Source: Cordylochernes scorpioides (Eukaryota; Arthropoda; Arachnida; Pseudoscorpiones; Chernetidae). Taken from it: DNA of 64,000 bases. Under the pieces are notes generated by a model. That model saw nothing but the letters and a program-made list of their open reading frames with translations. It did not search any database and was not told the origin of the DNA. Below, piece after piece: positions 52,163-62,893 of this stretch; position 1 is the stretch's first letter, and each line of letters begins with the position of its first letter. Position numbers and translations under genes: made by a program. The DNA is taken from positions 109,229,754 to 109,293,753 of the forward strand of contig CP092863.1 of the NCBI GenBank assembly GCA_030710605.1, in the 5' to 3' direction.

Positions 52163-52318
52163 ATAGTTACATCAATCAATTATTCATTTAATTCTCGACG
52201 TTTCAGTCACTAGCTGTCGTCATTCTCTTCAGTTCCTCTCAGTCCATCATTCCACTGAGGAGAGTGAGAGCAAATCACTGAAACGTTGAGAATTAAATAA
52301 ATAATTGATTGATGTAGA
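52163..52318 (+). ncRNA. Foldback with hammerhead-like core (family HH4)
   Basis: Inverted ends TACATCAATCAATTATT. At 52255-52283: CTGAGGA, stem II AGTGA-GAGCAAA-TCACT, GAAA, then CGTTGAGAATTAAATAAAT. The core order is right; stem I and III are not clear. A second copy at 55613-55675 has CTGAGGA and GAAA but a damaged stem II. Confidence 0.55.
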
Positions 52319-52321
52319 CAT

Positions 52322-53080
52322 ATATTTTTCTCCAAACACCTTTCAACAAACAAATGATATTGAAAAAAAAGAAGATTCTATTATGTTAAAAAAAAAGGTA
52401 AAAATCTTCCATTGATTGCTATTTATAAACCAATAAATCAATCATTTATATAAAAAAAGAAAATTACACAAATAATTTTACATAAAGAAAACACATAAAA
52501 ATTCATTTCACGAGAACTTGAAAAAAAAAAGTTTTAAATTCATCGACATGTATGAATAACAAGGCTTACAAGGGCACCTAAACATCGTCTGGTATATAAA
52601 TCATGCTAGACTGGGTGTGAAAAAGTCAACAAAGGTCCTATTGTTTGCCATCATCATTTATCATTGAACAATTCCCTTTTTGTCATTGAATATTCTATGA
52701 TTAAAATTACTAACAAGAAAATATCTGGCAACACTTGACCTTATTCATTGTTGGGGTTTTTTTTTTCTTCCTTCCTGATCTATTTCAAACGTTTTTCTAT
52801 GGATTTCCATTCAATCTTTTGACACAAAAGTTTGAAAAAATATAATTTATGTAAATTAATTAAAGATATTATGCGTCATTTGATTTTTTTAAACATCATT
52901 ATATGCAAATATACTTTAGGAAAAAACCTTTATAAGTATATCAGAACAAAAGAGAGTTAACAGGCGAGTTTTTTAGTAATATATCAAAATGAATGGTAAA
53001 CTGATATTTGTTACGCTTTTCTCCACCAAAACTACTGTATAAATCATCAAGACTTTTTACATGTAGGTGTGTAGATATAC
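52322..53080. other. AT-rich stretch without recognised features
   Basis: No coding frame, repeat or RNA gene recognised. A minus-strand ORF at 52941-53306 is chance and crosses the Tc1 end. Confidence 0.5.
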
Positions 53081-53123
53081 ACTCATGGACAAAACTTAAG
53101 GAAGTTGTACCTTTTAGCATGTA

Positions 53124-54545
53124 CACTGCGTGACATTGAAAATGGAACACCAAGAAATAGTGGCCAGAAAGTGATGAAACTCGGCAGACAGAGAGAGACA
53201 GGGACGAACAATAAGTGATCTTTATATAAAAATGATAGTCATAATACAGAGAGCGAGAACGGCGTCGGCTTAGTAGCAAGTAGGACCACCGCGGACGGCG
53301 ATGCACGCAGCAACAAGTCTAGGTAGAGAGTCAATCAGAGTACGGATGGCGCCCCTGAGGGATGGCTCTCCATTCCCTCTCAACCATTTGCCACAGTTCG
53401 TCTTCTGAACGCGGCTGTGGCAAGGCATGCAAACGGCGTCCAATGATGTCCCAGACGTGCTCGATTGGTGAGAGATCAGGAGAGTACGGTGGCCAGGGAA
53501 GCATCTGTACATCTTGCAGAGCTTGTTGGCTAATGCGAGCAGTGTGCGGTCGGGCGTTATCCTGCTGCTAAAGGGCATTGGGTACCCCCTGAAGGTAGGG
53601 GAGTGTCACCGGTCGCAGCACATCATCAACGTATCGTTGTGCCGTCATAGTGCCCTGAATACGAAGTAAAGGTGACCTGGAATCATACGCGATTGCGCCC
53701 CAAACCATGATTCCACGTTGTCGCACGGTGGGGCGTTCCACAATTGCTGCCGGATTGGACCTTTCTCCACGTCGACGCCACACGCGTACACGGCGACTAT
53801 CACTGGACAAGCAGAAACGCGACTCATCTGAGAACACGACCCTGTGCCATTCCGTCATCCACGTCGATCTAGCCCGGCACCATTCCAAACGTTGGCGCCT
53901 ATTCTGTGGGGTCAATGGCAGTCTTCTTAGCGGACGGCATGAGTGCAAGCCATTAGCAACCAATCGACGGGAAATGGTTCTGGTCGAGATGGAATGATCT
54001 AGGGTGTCTTGCACATGTTGCAGGATGGCGGTACAAGTGGCTTGTGGGGCCGCCACTGCTTGTCGAAGGATACGCCGATCCACACGTGCTGACGTCACTC
54101 TGGTTGCACCGAAATTCCTATAAATTGCCACATTTCCTTGTTCCAACCATCTTCTCCACAGTCGGTGCACCGTGGACGCACCAAGGTGTGTATCAGCTGC
54201 GATTTGACGTATGGACCAACCTGCCCTTTTCAGTCCGATCACCATGCCCCTCGTAAAAGCGCCTGTCTGCTTGAACTGCCTCCGTTTACGATGACCTGGC
54301 ATTCTCTGTTATTACACGTGTCTTTTGACACAAGAACGAAATTTCTACAATGATTTTCCTTGAAGAAATAACGACACGAATACTGTCCTTTCTACAAGTT
54401 CCTTCCCTTATATCTTACTCCATGTGCACACGAGAGCTGCGCATTTTACATCATTTGCATAACTCGGTTAGGCGCGTCTACCCTGAAATTTGCATAATTT
54501 TCTGGCCACTATTTCTTGGTGTTCCATTTTCAATGTCACGCAGTG
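53124..54545 (-). mobile_element. Tc1-like transposon with perfect 47-bp TIRs
   Basis: 1422 bases. TIRs begin CACTGCGTGACATTGAAAAT and are identical over 47 bases at both ends; TA at 53122-53123 and 54546-54547. Inserted into the CTCATGGACAAAACTT MITE (53083-53123). Perfect TIRs suggest recent transposition. Confidence 0.95.
53270..54302 (-). pseudogene. Tc1-family transposase, one stop and one frameshift
   Basis: Starts MPGHRKRRQFKQTGAF at 54302. Paired HTH domains (GLKRAGWSIRQIAADTHLGA), then VVFSDESRFCL (first catalytic Asp), HGD-like middle VWGAI, a TAG stop right before QQDNARPHTA (second Asp) at about 53565, then SPDLSPIEHVWD (Glu, third). I count 32 residues between second Asp and Glu. 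A one-base insertion in the CAGGGGCGCC tract (about 53353-53362) shifts the last 25 codons (IRTLIDSLPRLVAACIAVRG). Otherwise near full length. Confidence 0.92.
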
Positions 54546-54612
54546 TACATTCTGTATAACCTTTCCTAATTATAAATAAGGGATAGTCACAATACTTTGT
54601 GTTCTAATATAT

Positions 54613-54790
54613 TGTCGCAAAGTATTTATTATTTTATTAACAGAGTATCATTTTTGATGTTTATATTTTGCTACTCTGTAAACTTCTCTCGTGGCTTATC
54701 TTTTGTTTACCATTCATAGTTTGTTCTTGCCTGAAATAAATTGCTGTCTCATCCTGAAGTTTTTGGTCTTCCCTAATTTTCCACGTGGCA
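54613..54790 (+). repeat. Solo LTR of the TRIM family
   Basis: 178 bases, TGTCGCAAAG...CCACGTGGCA, flanked by ATAT on both sides, with AATAAA near the 3' part. Matches the TRIM LTRs at 42865-43569 in inverse orientation. Left by LTR-LTR recombination. Confidence 0.85.
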
Positions 54791-54892
54791 ATATAATTAA
54801 ATTACAACAAGGTTAATCATAATATATAAACAAACAAAACAAACTTAATTAAACGAAAAAACATGGTGAAGGAAGACGAGTTTCTTTTATTA

Positions 54893-54985
54893 AAAATCAA
54901 CGAGAATAGTTGATATATATTCCGATAAATGGCGCAAGCCATCAGCAACTTTCAGTTGCACGATAAGGAGATGCCTTTTTTCATA
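54893..54985. repeat. GATGGCGCAAGCCATCAGC repeat
   Basis: Near-identical to 50383-50475. Confidence 0.75.
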
Positions 54986-55056
54986 ACTATGCACCCTACA
55001 ATATCACATTTGTACTATTTTTTCATAAGAATTAAATATTTACAAATTTACATGCA

Positions 55057-55545
55057 TTGGTGTTTCTAAAAGACTTCTTTTATGTAAGTATTTCTGGCCG
55101 TGTGATGTGACAAATTGGGTGGCTATAAAATTTGGATGGAACTGTGTAGGAATTTCGTTTGGAAAAATATTGAGAATAGTCGTAGATAAGGTGAAGAGCA
55201 GTTTGTTCGGTTTCTCCGCAGGAACAATTTGGTGTTTCTAAAAGACTTCTTTTATGTAAGTATTTCTGGCCGTGTGATGTGACAAATTGGGTGGCTATAA
55301 AATTTGGATGGAACTGTGTAGGAATTTCGTTTGGAAAAATATTGAGAATAGTCGTAGATAAGGTGAAGAGCAGTTTGTTCGGTTTCTCCGCAGGAACAAT
55401 TTGGTGTTTCTAAAAGACTTCTTTTATGTAAGTATTTCTGGCCGTGTGATGTGACAAATTGGTTGACTATAAAATTTGGATGGAACTGTGTAAGAATTTC
55501 ATTTGGAAAAATAGTGTAAATTGTATAATTAGCATTATAAAGCAT
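55057..55545 (-). pseudogene. LINE C-terminal fragment, tandemly triplicated (172-bp unit)
   Basis: TTGGTGTTTCTAAAAGACTTC recurs at 55058, 55230 and 55402. Minus strand: QFVTSHGQKYLHKRSLLETP, then NCSCGETEQTALHLIYDYSQ, resembling the zinc finger of the LINE at 29626-31381 (CFCGLGEQTSIHLLLECP). A local segmental triplication of a LINE relic. Confidence 0.75.
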
Positions 55546-55796
55546 CTCGTATTTTAGAAAATCATGTATGCAAATAAGTATGAATTAGATTCAAAACAAT
55601 CATTCCCCTGAGGAGAGTATCAAAGAGTCTCTGAAACATCAGGAATTAAATAAACAATTAGATGATGTAGCTATATTTTTTCCCAAACAAACTTCCAACC
55701 AAAAAAATCTATGAAATCAATCAGAAATTACTTTCTAGATATAATTTAGAGATAACTGTGATTTTATCAATAATAATATTGTAACGTAGAAATCAA

Positions 55797-56075
55797 GCTA
55801 CACCAATACCTCGCTTTGCGTCGTTTCGTTTTTTTTTTTTTTTTCGAAGTTGCGTCGCTGCTTAATTTTTACTGATTTTCACTGTGCGTCGTTAGATTTT
55901 CGAAGTTGCGTTGTTTTGGATTCGAGTCTTTAATTTTTTTTTTTGTTTCCTAAAATATGGCAACACCTTTGATTTTGATTACGCCTTCACATATTTTCAC
56001 TTTGCGTCGTTTCAATTTGCGTCGTGTTTTTTTGGAACGTAACCCCGACGCAAAGCGAGGTATTGGGTGTATTTG
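55797..56075. repeat. MITE with ATACCTCGCTTTGCGTCG termini
   Basis: Left end CAATACCTCGCTTTGCGTCG, right end CGACGCAAAGCGAGGTATTG; internal TTTGCGTCGTT and TTCGAAGTTGCGT repeats. About 280 bases, pogo/Tigger-like. Confidence 0.85.
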
Positions 56076-56700
56076 TATATCTGGAGATGTGAATGTATTT
56101 ATTAATGACGTCACCACGACCAGTCGACAATTATTAACAAACCAACCAAACTATCTACAGCTAGAGAATATCGAGCAAGCAAGCTAGGCAACTAAATGAT
56201 GATTTTACAAATAATAAATCTGTTTCCAAATAAAAAAAAAAAAACTTTCAACCAATAAGAGAGCTTCAAAACTTTCTTTTTTTTTTTTTATAAAATCCCA
56301 ATAAAGAATCCAGGGCTAAGTTTCTCTAGCTTTCTCTGGCTTAAAGTTGATGTAGTGTACAACTTAAATTAATCAAAATTCAACTTACAATTATGGTCTA
56401 TTCTCTATATTATGTCATTAATATGAAATCTTTATTTCCAGATAGGCTTTCTGAATTTAACAAAACTGGTGTTTTGTCTTTATTCTAATAAATTAAATCA
56501 TTATTAATACACCTCTCTATTTGTTAAGTAATTCCTTTCTCTACAATTTAATATTTTCAATTTAAAGGAAATAGAATGATAACAGAATGGAATTCTTTGT
56601 AAATAAGTTATAAAGTGGACACAAACCTAAGTGACGTCTTTGTTATGGAGTGAAAAGCTTGGAGAAGAATTATCAGATTGAGCTTCCGAACAGTATAAGG
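56076..56700. other. AT-rich stretch without recognised features
   Basis: No gene or repeat family seen. Confidence 0.5.
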
Positions 56701-56710
56701 TGTAAAGAGA

Positions 56711-57275
56711 CAAGGGTCGCCTCTCCCGTCAAAATAGACGTCTAAAACCAGACGCTATCTATTGACCGTCGCCTCAACTAGCGGCCTCGGGTCGGTGACA
56801 AAGCCACAACACCAACTTTGACAAACTGAAAAGCGTCCACCTAGAGATCATGGCTTCGGGCTAATGGCCCTCGTCAGTCTAGGGCGGACTTTATTCCATG
56901 AGATCCACACGGAATCTAATGGAATCTTCACAATCTACCAAAGAGGTGTTTAGCTGGCAAAGTGGCTGAGCCATATCTATGGCTAAAATATAGATAGAAA
57001 TCTTGCCGAGAGGAAATTGATCTAAAGAGACAAGGGTCGCCTCTCCCGTCAAAATAGACGTCTAAAACCAGACGCCATCATTATCCCGAAACCATGGTCT
57101 CTAGGTGGACGTTTTTCAGTTTGCCTGTTGTGGCTTTGTCACCGACCCGAGGCCGCTAGTTGCGGCGACGGTCAATAGATGGCGTCTGGTTTTAGAGGTC
57201 TATTTTGACGGGAGAGGCGACCCTTGTCTCTTTAGATCAATTTCCTCCCTGCAAAATTTCCATCTATAGTATAAG
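56711..57275. repeat. Two HH1-family elements, head to head
   Basis: 56711-57010 is an inverse copy; on the minus strand it has CTGACGA, GGGCCATTAGCCC, GAAG (core A changed to G) and CCATGATC. 57005-57275 is a plus copy missing the first half of the core but keeping CCCGAAACCATGGTCTCTAGG. The ends GTCGCCTCTCCCGTCAAAAT pair within the second copy. Confidence 0.65.
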
Positions 57276-57574
57276 GTGTATTACTTAGTTTGTATTTGTC
57301 TAAACAGCATCTTAGGACTCTTTCTGAAGCTGTTTGTTGAACTTCTGGAAGTATTAGGTACACTTGTACCATCAGACAATGTAAGCAGACAATTGATTTC
57401 TACATGTTACCAAAAGGGAAGGCTTAATTCTAAGATGATCCAAATACTGTTGTATTCACGATGTGGTTTCACAATTGCTAAGGGATATTTGTTAAAGAAA
57501 GTCTATAAAAGTGTTAAGATATTTCTTCCATATAATTACTATTGACTCGATTTATATCTTCTAAATATACACAT

Positions 57575-57650
57575 AAAGCTTTATTAAGACCACCGGTCTT
57601 ATACAGATTCACCACAGGATGAAAGGTATCAAAGATGAAGCTCTTGTTTA
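57575..57650 (-). repeat. CR1-like LINE 3' tail, inverted
   Basis: CATAAAGCTTTATTAAGACC, ACCGGTCTTATACAGATTCACC. A second copy is at 58070-58135. Confidence 0.6.
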
Positions 57651-57658
57651 TATATAGA

Positions 57659-57745
57659 CTAGCCGAATGACCCGGGCAACGCCCGTGTTTTACCCGATTG
57701 AATGTTTTTATTCAAATACTATTTGTTACAATTATAAATTGGCGC
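57659..57745 (-). mobile_element. Helitron 3' end (minus)
   Basis: Minus: GGGTAAAACACGGGCGTTGCC, CGGGTCATTCGG, CTAG at 57662-57659. One mismatch in the hairpin. The 5' end is not found. Confidence 0.65.
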
Positions 57746-57746
57746 C

Positions 57747-57892
57747 TTAAATAAATGCATATATTAGTTAATAACTATAGCCTATGTGCTTTATCTGTCT
57801 ATGTACTGTTGGCTTCCGTAGGCGTCTCTTACTGGGTAAAAGAAAGAGAGGATTCCATTTAGTTATTAACTAATATATGCATTTATTTAAGG
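57747..57892. repeat. Perfect 32-bp inverted repeat
   Basis: Arms CTTAAATAAATGCATATATT.. (57747-57778) and inverse (57861-57892), spacer 82 bases. Confidence 0.8.
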
Positions 57893-58234
57893 AGCGATCC
57901 GCTCCAACACAATAGTTACAAAAACAACAAAACGAGTGGGGGGGGGGGGCAAAGGTGGCGTGATCGTAGCCAACCAATAGGAGAGCGCCATTCCAAAAAA
58001 AAAAGCAAACGGTGACAGAGATGAAAAAGAATTGATGACGCTCGTAACTGTATATAGAATTATACACACACAAAGCTTTATTTAGACCACTGGTCTTATA
58101 CAGATTCACCACAGGAAGATATGATTCATAGATGGAGCTCCTGTTAAATCTTCTAAATATAAATTAAAGTAATATACAACAGGTTTGTGGAGATGGAGAT
58201 TTAAAACGGCGTTTATTATTTGTTTTATGTAGTC

Positions 58235-58310
58235 CTGTAGAAGGGCAGGAATGCCTGAAAACTTGAGATTACATTAATAAAAAGAAATCCTTCTAAAAAA
58301 ACTGTTGCAT
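58235..58310 (+). repeat. HH3-family retroelement end
   Basis: CCTGTAGAAGGGCAGGAATG, CCTGAAAACTTGAGATTAC, ATTAATAAA. Relative of 41060-41135, more decayed. Confidence 0.4.
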
Positions 58311-58386
58311 TACTTTAACAATTACTATTTGTCTATCTATTTAAAGGGTGTTGTTTTGTATTTAAGAAGATAAGACAAATAAGGCT

Positions 58387-59615
58387 ATCTGGACAGCACT
58401 TTCGTAAATGTACGTACAAGGAACGCGAACTACGGCCAGGAGACGGCTGTCTGGACAGCACTTACGTAAATGTACGTACAAGGAACGCCAACTCACTACT
58501 GCCAGGAGACGGCTGTCTGGACAGAACTTTCGTAAACGTACGTACAAGGAACGCCAACTCACTACTGCCAGGAGACGGCTGTCTGGACAGCACTTACGTA
58601 AATGTACGTACAAGGAACGCCAACTCACTACTGCCAGGAGACGGCTGTCTGGACAGCACTTACGTAAATGTACGTACAAGGAACGCCAACTCACTACTGC
58701 CAGGAGACGGCTGTCTGGACAGAACTTACGTAAATGTACGTACAAGGAACGCCAACTCACTACTGCCAGGAGACGGCTGTCTAGACAGAACTTACGTAAA
58801 TGTACGTACAAGGAACGCCAACTCACTACTGCCAGGAGACGGCTGTCTGGACAGCACTTTCGTAAATTTACGTACAAGGAACGCCAACTCACTACTGCCA
58901 GGAGACGGCTGTCTTGACAGAACTTACGTAAATGTACGTACAAGGAACGCCAACTCACTACTGCCAGGAGACGGCTGTCTGGACAGAACTTACGTAAATG
59001 TACGTACAAGGAACGCCAACTCACTACTGCCAGGAGACGGCTGTCTGGACAGCACTTACGTAAATGTACGTACAAGGAACGCCAACTCACTACTGCCAGG
59101 AGACGGCTGTCTGGACAGAACTTACGTAAATGTACGTACAAGGAACGCCAACTCACTACTGCCAGGAGACGGCTGTCTGGACAGCACTTTCGTAAATTTA
59201 CGTACAAGGAACGCCAACTCACTACTGCCAGGAGACGGCTGTCTTGACAGAACTTACGTAAATGTACGTACAAGGAACGCCAACTCACTACTGCCAGGAG
59301 ACGGCTGTCTGGACAGCACTTACGTAAACGTACGTACAAGGAACGCAATCTCACTACTGCCAGGAGACGGCTGTCTGGACAGCACTTACGTAAATGTACG
59401 TACAAGGAACGCGAACTCACTACGGCCAGGAGGCGGCTGTCTGGACAGCACTTACGTAAATGTACGTACAAGGAACGCGAACTCACTACTGCCCGGAGAC
59501 GGCTGTCTGGACAGAACTTACGTAAATGTACGTACAAGAAACGCGAACTCACTACTGCCAGGAGACGGCTGTCTGGACAGCACTTACGTAAACGCACGTA
59601 CAAGGAACGCGAAAT
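58387..59615. repeat. 66-bp minisatellite, about 18-19 copies
   Basis: Unit: CTGGACAGCACTTACGTAAA, TGTACGTACAAGGAACGCCA, ACTCACTACTGCCAGGAGAC, GGCTGT. Unrelated to U6 despite the same length. A five-unit (330-base) higher-order period is visible from the variant TTTCGTAAATTTACG at about 58857 and 59187. The 434-residue minus ORF and 169-residue plus ORF are artefacts. Confidence 0.93.
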
Positions 59616-59639
59616 CACCATAGTCCATAAATACAAGGC

Positions 59640-60270
59640 TATACACTTCCACGAACTACAGATCAACCCTCAGTTAGAGAATAGACCAATCTGAGCAACA
59701 CAGCAGACTAAATACATATATACAGACTACAAGAGAAACACAGAATATCACCACCTGGAGAAGCACGCATGTCAAAATTAAATTAAAACACGAAGGTTTA
59801 ATTAAAGCCATAGCGACAAAGAAGGAGTGGCAGTCAGCCCGCGGCAGGATCGGACAATGTTGGAGTTAATGAGCAAGCGGGGGAGGGAGGGAGGATAACC
59901 TCGCCCCCACTCTTCATGCAGGTCGCCGCAGCTGTAATTACAGGTAGGGGGGGACGACAACCCTTAAGGAGGCTGCTACAGTGCGCCACAGTCTTCGTGA
60001 ATCTGGGTTGAAATGGGCGGAATCATCTTCTAAATTGCCATACTTGACAGAGTCTTTATCTTCCGAGGATAAAAATATATCTCGCTCTCTGTAAACTTGG
60101 TTCTTATTAATGCTCTATGTAATTATATCTCCATATTTACATATTCTATGTAATTTACATCCTTATTTGCATATTGTCCGTAGAAATCTATTGATATTTC
60201 TCGGTTAGTTAAAGAGGTTTCGTGTAGCTCATTTAAAACTTGTAAACAAAAATAAAGTCAAATATTTTGA
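59640..60270. other. Unassigned, partly GC-rich
   Basis: 59810-59990 contains GC-rich DNA (AGCGGGGGAGGGAGGGAGG, GTCGCCGCAGCTGTAATTAC) without a convincing frame; 60060-60250 is AT-rich. Confidence 0.4.
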
Positions 60271-60298
60271 CGTCGGCACGCAGCTGAGACTGGTATGT

Positions 60299-61139
60299 AT
60301 GAAAGGTGTTCAAGCTTCATTTCGTGGAAGTCTCAACGCCTACTTTTGGCTCACTGATAGTGGGGCCTGGTTAACTCCTCTTCCATCCGGGACATGGCTT
60401 CCACCTCGACGTCGTAGACTCTTGAATATATGGGAAGCAGTTTCGGACTTCCTTGTGCTGGACCACCGGATAGCTCCAACACAACAGCTGAGGGACCTCG
60501 CCATAATCGGAGGATGCAGGTTCCTCCGGCCACCTGACCTCCTAGCCGCTGCACGGTGGATGGGAGCACGTATCGGGGTATTCGATGGCCCTGTGTCACC
60601 GCTCACTCGTCCGACCCGATGCGCTCTTGCAGACGCCACAGCGTTGGCCAACTTCTGCAATAGGCTGATTGAAGAAAACCTCCTAGGGTCCCACCGGGCG
60701 GACAACCTAGGCGAAGCTGTGGTGCTGCGCGGGACGGTGACTCCGCTCATGCGCCTAACTACCCGCACTATCCGCCGTACACTTGAGCGACCACGTCTGC
60801 CCATCGCCCAGCTTCGGTACCGTTGGCAAGACTTTGTCAACATTCCTCTCACCGTCGGCTGGCCATCGCTTCGACGTTGCGCCTTTTCAGGGCACAATGC
60901 CGACATTGCAGTACAGCTGGCCCTGCACGCTCTTCCCCATCCTGCACATCCGGCCTCTGCTCGAGAGACCTGCATCGCCTGTGGTTCTAGTGACCTGACG
61001 TTGGCCCACCGGTCCTGCAGCTCCATCAGGCCCCTCATACGGGTGACCTTCAGCATCATAAACCTGACCTGCAGGAGAGGGATGACAACCCCATTCTCGC
61101 GTCTGCCAAGTCATCAATACACAGGCTCTTTCTGAGCCT
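60299..61139 (+). pseudogene. GC-rich LINE ORF2 C-terminal region
   Basis: One open frame (278 residues) with much higher GC than its flanks. Visible: ARWMGARIGVFDGP, a Thr/Arg-rich middle, RYRWQDFVNIPL, then CIACGSSDLTLAHRSC (CxxC-H-C finger) and SIRPLIRVTFSII. After about 61060 the true continuation is in the next frame: PDLQERDDNPILASAKSSIH, RLFLSLEMR, stop. This is the C-terminal design of a non-LTR element; the minus fragments at 32221-32935 share it. Truncated at the 5' side, one frameshift. A host gene is unlikely. Clade not assigned. Confidence 0.6.
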
Positions 61140-61330
61140 TGAGATGAGGTGAGAGTCTCCTTACTGTCTGGAGGAGGACTCTTTGTCTTTGGGGGAACCT
61201 CCTGGACTGTACATAACTGTAAATAGTCGCCTCTTTTATTTTATCTTTTACTATTTTTTTTTAATATTCTATCTTTTTTATATATATATTTTATTTTATC
61301 TATGCTACCATTGACTTGTATGATTTTAAA
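61140..61330 (+). repeat. Probable 3' UTR of the GC-rich LINE
   Basis: Contains the hairpin GGAGGACTCTTTG..GGGGGAACCTCC and an AT-rich end with AATAAAAT. Confidence 0.45.
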
Positions 61331-61660
61331 TAAAATATATTGAGACGTTACAAAAAAACAATTTTCAATTGTACATAAATTCCTTTAAGGTGTTACTTTA
61401 ATTTTTCATATGTTTATTTTCAATTTCTTTTTCTCATTCATTAAAAGTCAATGATGTACATCCAAATTTAGTAAAAACTCAATAAAAACGATATGTAAAA
61501 ATAGATATAAAAACAAATGGCTTAAAAACGAAGGCGGCAATAAAATGAGTTGAGGTAAAATGTCTATTCCATTAACAAACATTTCACTTTTAAAATAATG
61601 AACTTTAAAATTAAAGTTTTACAAAACAGAAAATTAGCGTTTTAAAATAAAAACGTGGCA
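61331..61660 (+). repeat. Probable 5' LTR region of the Ty3/gypsy element
   Basis: AT-rich DNA directly before the primer site. The left border cannot be set because the 3' LTR lies outside the window. Confidence 0.45.
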
Positions 61661-61662
61661 TT

Positions 61663-61673
61663 TGGCGCAGTCG
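61663..61673 (+). promoter_or_regulatory. Primer-binding site, tRNA-Ser type
   Basis: TGGCGCAGTCG is complementary to the CGACTGCGCCA 3' end of animal tRNA-Ser, as used by 17.6/297-type gypsy elements of Drosophila. It sits 22 bases before the gag ATG. Confidence 0.75.
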
Positions 61674-61694
61674 AAAAGGATACGGAAAGAAAAA

Positions 61695-62530
61695 ATGGCG
61701 GAAAATCCAAACAACCGGTTGCAAAAATTCAACGGCTCGAAGTCGGCAATTAGGCCTGAGTCATGGATCAAATTATATGATTTTGAAAATAATTCTTTAA
61801 AGGAAGATGAAAAAATCAAAAATCTTATGTACTACTTGACAGATTCAGCACTTGAATGGTATGCAGACGAGATTATTTCAAATCCTGCAATAAAAAGATG
61901 GGAAGTTGTAAAGGAAAAGTTGATTCAAAGATTTGGTTCATACAACGCAAATCCAATTGTCTCAGCATCACATTGAAGATTAAAACGAGAAGAATCAATA
62001 GAAAATTATTTTCAAGATAAAATTCGCCTGTTAAATCAAACCCATCTAACGAAGGAGGAAAAATTCATTTATTAACAGACGGACTTCCAAATGATTTGGA
62101 AAGATTTAATTGTGGCTGCACAGCTAACTGACGCCACAAAATGGTTTCATATCGCAGCTTCAATTGAACAAAATAGGGCTTCAATTCAGTTTAAGCCTAA
62201 AAACAAAATACATCTCGCGACAAAAAATAATGATAATAGAAAAAATGTTTGCCCATTCTGGTGTCCAATATGTTCGAAAAAGGGAATAAAAATTAAACAT
62301 TGGGTCACAGATTGTGAGGATTATGATCCTAATTATAAAAAGGATAGGCCTAATCAAAACACTTCAGTGAAACAAGTATGCGGAGCCCCGGAATTGTTGA
62401 ATGTAAGTACTTTGACAAATACCCCTACACAAGGAGCTTTCAAGCTTATCAACATAAGTGTTGAAGTAAATGGAATTCCTGCGCAAGCATTTGTGGATAC
62501 TGAGCAACAGTATCAATAATCAATTGGCGA
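61695..62530 (+). pseudogene. Ty3/gypsy gag, broken
   Basis: Starts MAENPNNRLQKFNGSKSAI, with the capsid pattern PESWIKLYDFE...ALEWYADEI typical of arthropod gypsy Gag. TGA at 61974-61976 ends it; the sequence continues in other frames (SIENYFQDKIRLLN, AAQLTDATKWFHIA) to a Cys/His cluster CPFWCPICSKKG..KHWVTDC, a nucleocapsid-like zinc finger. AFVDTE at about 62490 is the degenerated start of the protease active site (normally DTG/DTGA). Frameshifts and stops throughout. Confidence 0.8.
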
Positions 62531-62893
62531 TTGTTCAAGCGAACCCGTCTTCAACTTCAACCAAATTCAGACATTCACATCAGCCAAGCGGATGGTGTTA
62601 CCAGGATATGTGGAAGCCTTCAGACCAAGGTAAGAATAGATAAACTAATTAAACCTGTAACTCTCCATGTAATGAAGAACTTTAAATATCCACTCTTGAT
62701 CGTATTAGATGTTGCATCTCTTTTTAATCTTTTAATAGATGTCAAAGACAGAACAATTTACACCAAATTTGATGGATTACAAAATTCAATTCTTGTAAAT
62801 CATCTAGAAGAGATAAGAGAACATGAATTAAAAAAATACTTGAACACAATAGGAATGTATTTTGTCAGCATGCCATTGATTTGGGAAAAGTAG
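62531..62893 (+). pseudogene. Ty3/gypsy protease to RT linker, frameshifted
   Basis: Frame with VTLHVMKNFKYPLLIVLDVA (protease C-terminal part, where ..ILG.D is usual) and EEIREHELKKYL. At the A run near 62830-62836 the frame is lost; the correct continuation (KKILEHNRNVFCQHAIDLG) is in the RT frame. Confidence 0.7.

Noticed and set aside
58362-59666. 434-residue minus-strand ORF as a gene
   Set aside because: A 66-bp tandem repeat, open on both strands, without any start context, domain or splice signals.
59810-59990. GC-rich stretch as an rRNA or host exon
   Set aside because: No rRNA signature, no open frame with splice signals that I could support.
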